NCBI GenBank assembly: GCA_002394025.1
Contig: DGSV01000074.1
Coordinates: 1 to 11,974 of the forward strand
Direction: 5' to 3'
Source: Bacteroidales bacterium UBA4353
GTDB taxonomy: Bacteria; Bacteroidota; Bacteroidia; Bacteroidales; Paludibacteraceae
DNA: 11,974 bases
A program made the translations under genes and the position numbers. The notes beneath the pieces are model-generated. The model searched no databases. It saw nothing but the letters and a program-made list of their open reading frames with translations, and had not been told where the DNA came from. Shown here piece after piece: positions 1 through 7,048 of this stretch (the stretch's first letter is position 1; every line of letters starts with the position of its first letter).

Positions 1-3000
1 CTCGGCCGGAGTGAGGGTCATTGTTATAGTAATAGCGTTCGTAGGCTCGAGCCGTAAACTGATATTTTCTGCCACCAATAAATACCGGATAACCAAGCAG
101 ATAGTTGACAGAGCCATCCTGTTGCATTTCATACAAGCGCACTTTTTGACTATTTGACATATCAAACGAACTGACTTCCATTTCTTTTTCGCCAAAGCCG
201 TCATGTTCAATGCCATAGAGAACTTGCGTGAGTTTGACGGATACCGGGGCATGGTAAATACGGTCATAAACGGCGTTATATGCTATAGAATCACCATTAT
301 AGACCCGTGTCTGTTGTGAGGAATTGGAGAGTTGGTAAGTTCTGTGCGGTACCTGCTCTTGCGACACAATGATTTTCCTTGTATCATGGTGATATTTAGC
401 CGTATATTCCACCAACGGAGCGTTTGTCAGGTCAAAAGTTTCGCTTCCCTGCCCTGACGCGAAGAGCGTGGCATAGCCATTTGCGGTAGCCTGAACCACT
501 TTATACTTGACGGGGAACAGGTCTATCTGATACTCACCGGTCAGCGAATCGGGCTTTATGATTATTCTTTTTTTCTCAAACGTAGCGTGCGTCACCCCCA
601 CTACGCGTTCCGTGGCAGCCGACAATGGGTCAGTGCTATGAACAATATGTTCTATGGTTTGGTGTATTGTATCTTTGGTAATGTCGTCGGGGTCATGTAC
701 TATTTGTGCCGTATTATCCCCCTCGAGTTGCAGCACAAGTTGCAGTCCGTCTCCGAGGTTATTCATGCCTATGCCGAAGCCTTCGGGAAGGTCGCGTTGG
801 TCATTACCACCCGCCACACGTCCCACAAGTCGCACCTTGGTGGTGTCATAGAATCGCACTTGGTCAAGGGGTTTAGTGAGGGCAAAAACTTCCTCTCCAC
901 CCTCTACGCGTAATATGCCGTCACCTTCAAAGGTATGTCCGGGTTTGAAAACCTGCAGGCGACAGGGTTGATTAAGCGGCAGTACGAGGTTGAAGTTGCC
1001 GTCAGGACCTGTGGTGAGAGGCACGGTGCCTCGACGCACTGTGTCGCCATTGAGCAGGAACATGGCGCCGGCAACGGGGATAGTACTCATCTTATAGAGC
1101 ACACGACCCGTGAGGCGTGTGGAAGAGGTGTTGACAAAGTCTATGCCACCGGCAACGGCATTGGCGGCTGACAGACTAACAGTGGCTGTGCCGGAAGAAG
1201 TGTTGTTGAACGAGAAAGAACCGTATTGCGATGTGGGCATCACAACGCAGTTGGCATAGAGGTGAGAACCGAGCTGGTGACAGGTGACGTCAGTGATGTT
1301 ATTAGTATTGACTTTGAAAACCGGTTTGAAAGATAATCCGCCGACAATGTTGGATGTGCTACTCCATGCGTTTTTACACTCAATAGTCATGTTTTGAGTG
1401 ATTGTAAATGAGTGTATCTCATTTCTGTTGGTATTGTCGATTTCGGAATTTTTTATTTCCAATACCGTTCCATAGTCAAAGGTGTATGTTCCCTGCGCAA
1501 GGTTATGCCAATCGTTAATCACTACCCCATCGGGATTGGTGATCCGAACATAAGTATATTGTTCGGGACTTGTTCGTGCTTCTGTTAATAGTTCACGTTC
1601 GATACCTGAATACTCGATGATGACTTGCGGGTCTTCGCACTGCATGATTCCGTCAACATATATCAGGCTGTCGAACTTATACGCTCCCGTTGCGTCGGTT
1701 AGCATAGTACGCACCACATTGCCTGCCGAGTCCTGCAGTGCCACAGTAACTCCCGCCATGCCAGAGTTGTCTGCCATAAGCACAGAACCACTTATTTCGC
1801 CGTATGGTGTTCTCCACCCCTCGGCAGTTGCCGAATGGTCGGTTGTTCTGCCATTACACGAATATGATGTCGTGATGGTATATTCATAATGTTTGTTGGG
1901 CACTGCCGTTCGGTCCATAAAGTCGTATGCGACACCTCGGTAGAGAGTGTCAGGGGCCTGGTCGCTATTGAGTTCTATTCGTGTGAGCACAAATTCGTCA
2001 ACGGCATTGGTATTGACTTGCCATTGCAGCAGTACTCCATTCTTCAACGCTGTGGTGGCATCACCCTTACTGGCGTTAAAACTCGTGATGTCAGCCGCCT
2101 CGTCAAAATACAGTTCCGGTCCTGTGATAGGTTTGAGAGCCAGTTGCGCTGAGTCTTTCACATGAAGGTCGGAATGGCTTTGGTCAATACGAACGCCATA
2201 ATTGTAGTGTGAACATGCCAAGTCCGCCACATCACTGTAAGTTGCTATCCATGAGCCATCCGGTTGCCTGCGAATGCTATCTTGCGGGATAACATATTCT
2301 TGTGTGAGTCCCGTTTCGGGTATTGTACGTCGCAGTACGAGGTTTGCCGTACGATCCCACATACAACGACCGTATGTCTGACCATGATACGTGGCGGAAA
2401 GCACGTTATAAATACTATCAAATAAATGTTGCCTTACGTCATCCTGCAATCCGGGTAGTTCGCTATATAGAGGAAACTTTTCACATTTATACGCACTATA
2501 TATACCTCCCATGCCCTGATAGAAATCCAACTGCAATTTATAGTCTTGATCCAAAGCTATTTTTTCAAATTCGTAGTAATGTTTATATGCCCAGTATTCA
2601 TAGTAATCTTTGTGTGCCATATAGCCTACTACCAATGTTGTTCCGGCAGGCATTCGCATACGATACTCCCCATCAACGGTTACTAATCGTTTTTTGATGA
2701 GGGAATCTCCCTCATGACTGAGAAGAGTAAGATACAAATCCATACTCATGTACCAAGGACTAACAAAGGCGATATCAACACTGTCTTTTAGCACACTATT
2801 AATTTTGTAGTCCATTTTGAAAAGGTCCTTTCCGGGCAGCATTTCCGATACTTCGGCATTATCGAGATGAAAACTGAAGTGAACCTTTCTGTTGTTGTCA
2901 AAATCGTCGTCAAGAGTATATGAAATCGGTTCTTCTGCCAAAGGCGCGAGGAAGTTTTTGTTATAAAGCATTGCTGTCTGCGCCAACTCATTGTTCCATC

Positions 3001-4405
3001 CCCATCCTGAAGCCGAAGCACGACGTATTCGGTAATATACCGGCACAGCCGGCAGAACAGCTTTTTCCGATGTGAGTGTGACATCCACAGAATATGTCAG
3101 ATTACCGTTTGGGTCATGAAGCGGTACGTTGGTTGCGGTATGGGTTATGTGGCGCGCTATTGTATCGGCACTGACGTCGGCATTTCCGGTCCACGTCTCA
3201 CGGCTGTTGTCAGTATATGAATATGTGTACGTGTTTGGCACGCCCTTGAATGTTACCGTATCGCCGTCATATTTTTTCTCGGGAGCATAGCTTCGTTTCA
3301 TGGCTACTATGCCTACTGACCGGGCATCGGAATAATCATTGTTCAGGGCTCGCTGTATTTCATAGAAGTCACCTTCCATGATGTCTTTGATAGTGGGGTT
3401 TTTCACTGTCCACTGCAAGGTGCTGGCGCCGGTATAGGTGCCTGTGCTATCCATTTCGGCAGAGGCGCTGAAGTCGTAGATACGGTGGTATGGCGGTATG
3501 TCAACCTTATTGGTTCTTACAGTAATTGTATCATGGGTGGTGGCATTACGGAGCACATCAAAGTCAACAAATATCTGCTCCCGCACAGTATCCGTAGTAG
3601 GCACATAGATATTTCCCGAGCGACTGGTATTGCGCCATTTTTTATTGGGCTCGAAGGATGTCTTGTAGCTGTAGGTTTCCTGGAATGTTACGAAAGGCAC
3701 TGCGGCATATCCGTAACCGGCAACTCCTTCTTCGTTGAGGGTATATAGATAAGGATTGTAGAGTTGCGGATCCATAATATTGTCGTTGGAACGGAAGTTA
3801 TCACCAAAGCCGCTGAAGTCTTTTTCGTAATTGACATTGCCGGTGTAACTCTTACTGATATATAGGTGCATGCCTATCCGGAATGTTTGACCAGTTAGTG
3901 AATGAGGTGGATACCAATCAAATTCGAGGAATGTTACCTGTGGGCAATCGTCATGTTCTGTTTGCTTGACAATCAGTTTGCCGGACGTCATGCCCTGACC
4001 TACCAATTGATTAACGCCATTATACATTGAAGTAACCACGGCGTCACCAATCAGCATCTTGAGATACGCGGTACCCTTGGTGTTGTCCTTGTTCTCATTT
4101 TCGTCATAGCGGTCCGAATTAAATTCAGCAATCTTTTGCACCGAGCCCGCGCTACCATTGTTCATAACCTGCAAATAGGCATAACTCGACGAACTGATAT
4201 AATAGTCGAAAGCTCTGCCGTATGCCCACACGGGAATCTTGAAATGTATTACGTCCTGACCGGTTGTCATCACGGAGTAGTGCCTTTCGAGTTCCAAATA
4301 ATCGTTTGCACGCACAAAGGGGAGAACAAACAACAACGTGTACACGAACACTATAAAACGCAACACATTATTGAGCACCGATTTACTAAAACTATTGGTA
4401 TTCAT
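1..4405 (-). CDS. Giant Sec-exported, multi-domain beta-rich protein (C-terminus beyond window)
   Basis: One open frame of 1468 codons runs from the ATG at 4405-4403 to the window edge with no stop. I translated it throughout. I do not recognise the family. Residues 1-33 are a Sec signal peptide: polar start, hydrophobic stretch 17-31, probable cleavage after Val-Arg-Ala33. Residues 34 to about 300 are an Asn/Tyr-rich region likely to be beta-structured. About 325-475 and 780-865 look like divergent fibronectin-III-like modules, each with an L-Q-W strand and a later Y-x-Y strand. Three carboxypeptidase-regulatory/Cna-B-like modules start near 869 (EISGSV), 1096 (TRLTGRV) and 1190 (KVRLVGRV). 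Residues 594-615 are very Tyr-rich. No catalytic motif or membrane anchor is visible. The export signal and module types suggest a surface or secreted adhesin or scaffold, but this is inference. It is transcribed divergently from lptE. Confidence 0.9.
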   Translation of the reverse strand, partial: MNTNSFSKSVLNNVLRFIVFVYTLLFVLPFVRANDYLELERHYSVMTTGQDVIHFKIPVWAYGRAFDYYISSSSYAYLQVMNNGSAGSVQKIAEFNSDRYDENENKDNTKGTAYLKMLIGDAVVTSMYNGVNQLVGQGMTSGKLIVKQTEHDDCPQVTFLEFDWYPPHSLTGQTFRIGMHLYISKSYTGNVNYEKDFSGFGDNFRSNDNIMDPQLYNPYLYTLNEEGVAGYGYAAVPFVTFQETYSYKTSFEPNKKWRNTSRSGNIYVPTTDTVREQIFVDFDVLRNATTHDTITVRTNKVDIPPYHRIYDFSASAEMDSTGTYTGASTLQWTVKNPTIKDIMEGDFYEIQRALNNDYSDARSVGIVAMKRSYAPEKKYDGDTVTFKGVPNTYTYSYTDNSRETWTGNADVSADTIARHITHTATNVPLHDPNGNLTYSVDVTLTSEKAVLPAVPVYYRIRRASASGWGWNNELAQTAMLYNKNFLAPLAEEPISYTLDDDFDNNRKVHFSFHLDNAEVSEMLPGKDLFKMDYKINSVLKDSVDIAFVSPWYMSMDLYLTLLSHEGDSLIKKRLVTVDGEYRMRMPAGTTLVVGYMAHKDYYEYWAYKHYYEFEKIALDQDYKLQLDFYQGMGGIYSAYKCEKFPLYSELPGLQDDVRQHLFDSIYNVLSATYHGQTYGRCMWDRTANLVLRRTIPETGLTQEYVIPQDSIRRQPDGSWIATYSDVADLACSHYNYGVRIDQSHSDLHVKDSAQLALKPITGPELYFDEAADITSFNASKGDATTALKNGVLLQWQVNTNAVDEFVLTRIELNSDQAPDTLYRGVAYDFMDRTAVPNKHYEYTITTSYSCNGRTTDHSATAEGWRTPYGEISGSVLMADNSGMAGVTVALQDSAGNVVRTMLTDATGAYKFDSLIYVDGIMQCEDPQVIIEYSGIERELLTEARTSPEQYTYVRITNPDGVVINDWHNLAQGTYTFDYGTVLEIKNSEIDNTNRNEIHSFTITQNMTIECKNAWSSTSNIVGGLSFKPVFKVNTNNITDVTCHQLGSHLYANCVVMPTSQYGSFSFNNTSSGTATVSLSAANAVAGGIDFVNTSSTRLTGRVLYKMSTIPVAGAMFLLNGDTVRRGTVPLTTGPDGNFNLVLPLNQPCRLQVFKPGHTFEGDGILRVEGGEEVFALTKPLDQVRFYDTTKVRLVGRVAGGNDQRDLPEGFGIGMNNLGDGLQLVLQLEGDNTAQIVHDPDDITKDTIHQTIEHIVHSTDPLSAATERVVGVTHATFEKKRIIIKPDSLTGEYQIDLFPVKYKVVQATANGYATLFASGQGSETFDLTNAPLVEYTAKYHHDTRKIIVSQEQVPHRTYQLSNSSQQTRVYNGDSIAYNAVYDRIYHAPVSVKLTQVLYGIEHDGFGEKEMEVSSFDMSNSQKVRLYEMQQDGSVNYLLGYPVFIGGRKYQFTARAYERYYYNNDPHSGR

Positions 4406-4476
4406 ACTACTGTGGTTTACTATGTAATAAATACGTATAATACTATAAATGACTAAGAGAGCTACAATTACGTATG

Positions 4477-4484
4477 CAAAGATA
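4477..4484 (-). promoter_or_regulatory. Candidate -7 promoter element for the giant exported protein gene
   Basis: On the minus strand this reads TATCTTTG, a full match to the Bacteroidota -7 consensus TAnnTTTG, followed by CATA. It lies 71 bases upstream of the ATG at 4405, giving a predicted 5' leader of roughly 60-65 nt. No TTTG is present at -33. Instead a run of ten T (plus-strand A run 4487-4496) sits two bases upstream of the box. The call rests on consensus match only. Confidence 0.55.
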
Positions 4485-4505
4485 CGAAAAAAAAAATCCA
4501 TGAAC

Positions 4506-4536
4506 TTTGTGTTTCCTAAAAATCTTCGTAAATTTG
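4506..4536 (+). promoter_or_regulatory. Bacteroidota-type promoter for the lptE operon
   Basis: A -33 TTTG at 4506-4509 and a -7 TAAATTTG at 4529-4536 are separated by 19 bases, the usual spacing for the primary sigma factor of this phylum. Transcription would begin around 4540-4545, giving a leader of about 30-35 nt before the lptE ATG at 4577. It sits back to back with the minus-strand promoter, whose -33 position would fall on this -33 box. Confidence 0.7.
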
Positions 4537-4576
4537 TGGTCGAAAAAACACCAATTGACAATAAGCGCCCAAAGGC

Positions 4577-5080
4577 ATGAAGAAGTATTTAGTCTTAATC
4601 TTTACATTGCTGTTATTATGCGGTTGCGCCGTAAGTTTTAAGTTCAATGGCGCCAGCATTGACTATACAAAAACCCGCACAATATCCATTCTTGAATTTC
4701 CTAATCACGCGGAACTTGTCAATCCTAACTTATCAAGTTCTTTCAGCGAGCTGCTGCGCGACCAATTCAGTCGCCAGACTCGCCTTGAGTTAGTTCCTCG
4801 TGACGGAGACCTTCATATTGAGGGCGAGATAACGGGCTATCAGGTTCAGTCTATGGCTATCAGCGCGGACAGCTATGCAGCACAAACTAAACTGACCCTG
4901 ACAATCAAAGTGCGCTTCAGCAACAAATCGAACCCCGAAGATGATTTTGAGAAAAGCTACAGCGCATATCAAACATTTGACAGCAACCAGATGCTCACTG
5001 ATGTGCAGGATGAACTTTGTCAAATAATGTCAAAAGAAATAGCCGAAAACATATATAACGACACTGTTGCCAAATGGTAG
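4577..5080 (+). CDS. lptE: LptE-family LPS-assembly lipoprotein
   Basis: Encodes 167 residues. In well-studied LPS transport, LptE is the outer-membrane lipoprotein that plugs and supports the LptD barrel and helps place lipopolysaccharide at the cell surface. Residues 1-16 are a lipoprotein signal (two Lys, hydrophobic core) ending in L-C-G-C with Cys17 as the lipidated residue. The mature part contains F-K-F-N-G-x-S-I-D-Y and I-E-G-E-I-T-G-Y, the alternating-strand pattern of Bacteroidota LptE proteins. Length fits the family. The start is the first ATG after the promoter, with a weak AAAGG just upstream. The stop overlaps the next gene by 7 nt, and the downstream partners (the conserved protein and secG) match the gene order I know from this phylum. 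Assignment is by recall of family pattern and context, without an alignment. Confidence 0.85.
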   Translation: MKKYLVLIFTLLLLCGCAVSFKFNGASIDYTKTRTISILEFPNHAELVNPNLSSSFSELLRDQFSRQTRLELVPRDGDLHIEGEITGYQVQSMAISADSYAAQTKLTLTIKVRFSNKSNPEDDFEKSYSAYQTFDSNQMLTDVQDELCQIMSKEIAENIYNDTVAKW

Positions 5081-5688
5081 TGAGTTTATCCACAGAACAG
5101 TATGCCGCTCTCACGCTTGCTCCCGAGCGTGCCGGTGCCGAACATTTGCCTTTTATTGATGACATCATCCTACGCTACCCTTATTTTTGTTCGGCACGTA
5201 TGCTTCGCCTTTATATCTTATGCCACCTCGATGATGTGCGCAGTGCTCAAGAAATCGAACGCACGGCTGTCTATGCCCCTTCGCCGGCAATCTTATACAA
5301 TTACGTGCATCGGCAGAGCAAGACCGCAAATGATGACGAACAGATTCCCGCGGGCAGCTATTTCGACACCCTGAGGCGCATGGAGCAACAGGCCAAGACT
5401 ACGCATAAGAGCCTCGCGGAACTGGCACGTGAGATGTCTCGAGCACAACATAAATCAATAGAACAACAAGACGGGCAACCAAAAGAAACATACAACACGG
5501 AAAATCAACCGAACGTTGACGAGCTCATAGAATACAGAGAAAGTATAAAAAAAGGCGATTTTGAGCTTGCTATAGAAATATTGTCGCAAATAAATTTGCA
5601 TAATCCAAAAAAAATTACTTACTTTGCAGAACGAAAGCGATACTTGGAACTTGTGTCCGGCATAGCAGCTCAAAAACGTAACGGATAA
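5074..5688 (+). CDS. Conserved Bacteroidota protein of unknown function, between lptE and secG
   Basis: Encodes 204 residues with no signal peptide or membrane segment, so probably cytoplasmic. Residues 26-80 (F-I-D-D-I-I-L-R-Y-P-Y-F, then A-V-Y-A-P-S) match the helical N-terminus of a Bacteroidota hypothetical family, often labelled tetratricopeptide-like. Residues 95-145 are hydrophilic, Gln/Glu/Lys-rich and probably disordered. Residues 149-192 form a helical pair ending in N-P-K-K-x-x-Y-F-A-E, a conserved signature of the same family. The ATG overlaps the lptE stop codon (ATGGTAG), implying translational coupling. Codon 3 is a GTG that could also start. Function is unknown. Position beside lptE and secG suggests an envelope-biogenesis role, but only by association. 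Confidence 0.85.
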   Translation: MVVSLSTEQYAALTLAPERAGAEHLPFIDDIILRYPYFCSARMLRLYILCHLDDVRSAQEIERTAVYAPSPAILYNYVHRQSKTANDDEQIPAGSYFDTLRRMEQQAKTTHKSLAELAREMSRAQHKSIEQQDGQPKETYNTENQPNVDELIEYRESIKKGDFELAIEILSQINLHNPKKITYFAERKRYLELVSGIAAQKRNG

Positions 5689-5705
5689 ATATAAATCAAT
5701 AAATT

Positions 5706-6053
5706 ATGTATAGTTTTGTAATAGCGTTAATCATCATTATTTCGATACTTTTGGTTCTTGTAGTCCTCGTACAGCGCAGCAAGGGTGGCGGTTTGGCACA
5801 AGATTTCAACAGTGGCAACAGCATTTTGGGTGTCAAAGGTACCACCGATTTCATAGAAAAAACGACATGGACCCTGGCTGCAGCATTGGTAGTGTTGTCA
5901 ATAATTGCCGTAGGCATTCACAAGAACAGTGTTTCTAACAGCGATGGCGATTCTCGAATTTCGCAGCAAGTTCAGGAGGCGCAGGAAGAGACTCAAGCCG
6001 CTATGCCGGCGAACTTCGGAGAAGAAGCACCGGAAGAAGCGTCAGAAGAATAA
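5706..6053 (+). CDS. secG: SecG, preprotein translocase subunit
   Basis: Encodes 115 residues. SecG is the small accessory subunit of the SecYEG inner-membrane channel and assists SecA-driven export. Two membrane segments are visible, at about 3-22 and 54-71. Between them is the family loop Q-R-S-K-G-G-G-L-A-Q-D-F (23-34) followed by G-V-K-G-T-T-D-F-I-E-K-T-T-W, typical of Bacteroidota SecG. Residues 80-115 form an acidic Glu/Ala/Gln-rich tail that is probably disordered. It follows the previous gene by 17 nt with no promoter of its own visible and is the last gene before a strong terminator, so it is likely cotranscribed with lptE. The stop codon lies inside a perfect 15-bp tandem duplication. 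Confidence 0.95.
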   Translation: MYSFVIALIIIISILLVLVVLVQRSKGGGLAQDFNSGNSILGVKGTTDFIEKTTWTLAAALVVLSIIAVGIHKNSVSNSDGDSRISQQVQEAQEETQAAMPANFGEEAPEEASEE

Positions 6054-6069
6054 CCGTCAGAAGAATAAC
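6040..6069 (+). repeat. Perfect 15-bp tandem duplication spanning the secG stop codon
   Basis: CGTCAGAAGAATAAC occurs at 6040-6054 and again immediately at 6055-6069. The first copy contains the last three sense codons and the TAA of secG. The second is entirely untranslated. It looks like a recent slippage or duplication event with no effect on the protein. Confidence 0.9.
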
Positions 6070-6076
6070 ATAATAA

Positions 6077-6097
6077 TACAGAATACAGAATACAGAA
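6077..6097 (+). repeat. Three tandem TACAGAA heptamers
   Basis: TACAGAA is repeated three times without interruption (6077-6083, 6084-6090, 6091-6097) just before the secG terminator; the last two bases form the foot of the terminator stem. Probably a slippage product. Confidence 0.85.
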
Positions 6098-6125
6098 CGC
6101 GCACAGAAATGTGCGCGTTTTTTTT
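6096..6125 (+). terminator. Rho-independent terminator of the lptE-secG operon
   Basis: AACGCGCACA (6096-6105) pairs perfectly with TGTGCGCGTT (6110-6119) around a GAAA tetraloop, and a run of eight T covers 6118-6125. The GC-rich stem, stable GNRA loop and U-tract make this a textbook intrinsic terminator 42 nt after the secG stop. Confidence 0.93.
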
Positions 6126-6333
6126 ATGCATAACGATATAAGACACAGAAAATAATAAGTTTCTCTGAAAAAAAACTTTAACAGCTTTTTCACTATTATG
6201 CTTCTGTCCAAGTCAATGATGGCAGACACTATTGTTTGCACCTATGCCAATCAAGGCTATGCAGATGCCGTAGAAGGTCGAATTTACCGCCACATAGTTT
6301 AAGCGGAGATGCGCTTCAAGGTGTGCTTCAGTA
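6126..6333. other. Intergenic stretch with no recognisable gene
   Basis: Together with the repeats, terminator and promoter around it, this fills the 336 bp between secG and the flavodoxin gene. It is AT-rich up to about 6200 and then more balanced. The only open frame of note is 34 codons at 6198-6302 (plus), starting M-L-L-S-K-S-M-M and ending R-H-I-V. It has no clear promoter or ribosome site and I do not recognise it. A weak hairpin (AAGCG/CGCTT) lies near 6301-6316. I see no RNA gene. Confidence 0.5.
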
Positions 6334-6365
6334 TTTGTTTATACGACAAAAAATTACTACTTTTG
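6334..6365 (+). promoter_or_regulatory. Promoter for the flavodoxin / lipoprotein pair
   Basis: TTTG at 6334-6337 and TACTTTTG at 6358-6365 are separated by 20 bases, fitting the Bacteroidota -33/-7 consensus. The -7 box is followed by CATAA. Transcription would start near 6370-6375, leaving a leader of only about 15-20 nt before the ATG at 6390. Confidence 0.7.
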
Positions 6366-6389
6366 CATAACAAATAACATTAAGGAATA

Positions 6390-7043
6390 ATGAAGCACAT
6401 ATTATTAATATTAGCAGCCGCACTAATGTTGAGTATTGGCTGCGGCTCAAAGCAAAGTAACAAACAAATGGACATGAAAGACAAGAAAGCCCTTGTGGTG
6501 TATTTCTCCCATGCCGGTGAGAACTACGCGGTGGGGAACATCCCCGTTGGCAATACCAAGGTAATAGCCGAATATATCAGTGAACTGACCGGCGCTGATA
6601 TGTATGAGATTACAACTCATAAATATGACAGTATGTCATACAAAACCTGCTGCGATGTGGCTCAAGAAGAACAAATCAACGATGAGCGTCCACCATTTGA
6701 GGGCAAGATAGTGCCGGGAGCAAAAAACAAAGAGCAGGCAAGAATTATTGACAATCCCACTCAGGCGGATTTTGACAACTATGATGTGGTCTTCATCGGC
6801 GGTCCTGTATGGTGGGGAACATATCCGCAAGTTATGTTCAGTTTCTTCGACACCTATGACCTTAACGGCAAAGTGATATGCCCTTTCACGACGCACGAGG
6901 GCAGCGGTTTGGGCAACTGCGTGGGCGACGTGCGAGCCAACTATCCGCACGCTGATATGAAAAAAGGATTCAGCATCTATGGTCACAATGTTGGCAATGG
7001 AAAAGCGGAAGTGGAACAATGGCTCAAAGAATTAGGTTTTTGA
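6390..7043 (+). CDS. Lipid-anchored flavodoxin-family protein
   Basis: Encodes 217 residues. Residues 1-17 are a lipoprotein signal ending L-S-I-G-C with Cys18 as lipidation site, then a polar Ser/Lys/Gln/Asp linker to about 32. Residues 33-217 have a flavodoxin-like fold with FMN-binding features: V-V-Y-F-S-H-A-G (36-43), then G-N-T at 54-56. This is the split phosphate loop of the Flavodoxin_4-type group, where an insertion precedes G-N-T. I-G-G-P-V-W-W-G-T-Y-P (136-146) and F-T-T-H-E-G-S-G (166-173) are the two other flavin-contact loops. Flavodoxins carry electrons through FMN; most are cytoplasmic, so this one would act outside the inner membrane with an unknown partner. It has its own promoter, and the next lipoprotein gene starts 5 nt after its stop. 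Family assignment is strong; the physiological role is unknown. Confidence 0.9.
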   Translation: MKHILLILAAALMLSIGCGSKQSNKQMDMKDKKALVVYFSHAGENYAVGNIPVGNTKVIAEYISELTGADMYEITTHKYDSMSYKTCCDVAQEEQINDERPPFEGKIVPGAKNKEQARIIDNPTQADFDNYDVVFIGGPVWWGTYPQVMFSFFDTYDLNGKVICPFTTHEGSGLGNCVGDVRANYPHADMKKGFSIYGHNVGNGKAEVEQWLKELGF

Positions 7044-7048
7044 CACAA

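Noticed and set aside
587..4456. Several plus-strand open frames of 65-124 codons across the first 4.4 kb
   Set aside because: All lie antisense to the single 1468-codon minus-strand frame, which has a signal peptide and coherent domains. They have no promoters or recognisable products; the one starting at 4136 even crosses the giant gene's start.
5993..6241. Minus-strand open frame of 82 codons over the secG tail
   Set aside because: It reads antisense through the secG end, the tandem repeats and the terminator hairpin, so it is not a credible gene.
7019..7048. Upstream ATG for the second lipoprotein, overlapping the flavodoxin gene
   Set aside because: It would add ten polar residues ahead of an otherwise standard lipoprotein signal; the ATG at 7049 gives the expected signal directly.
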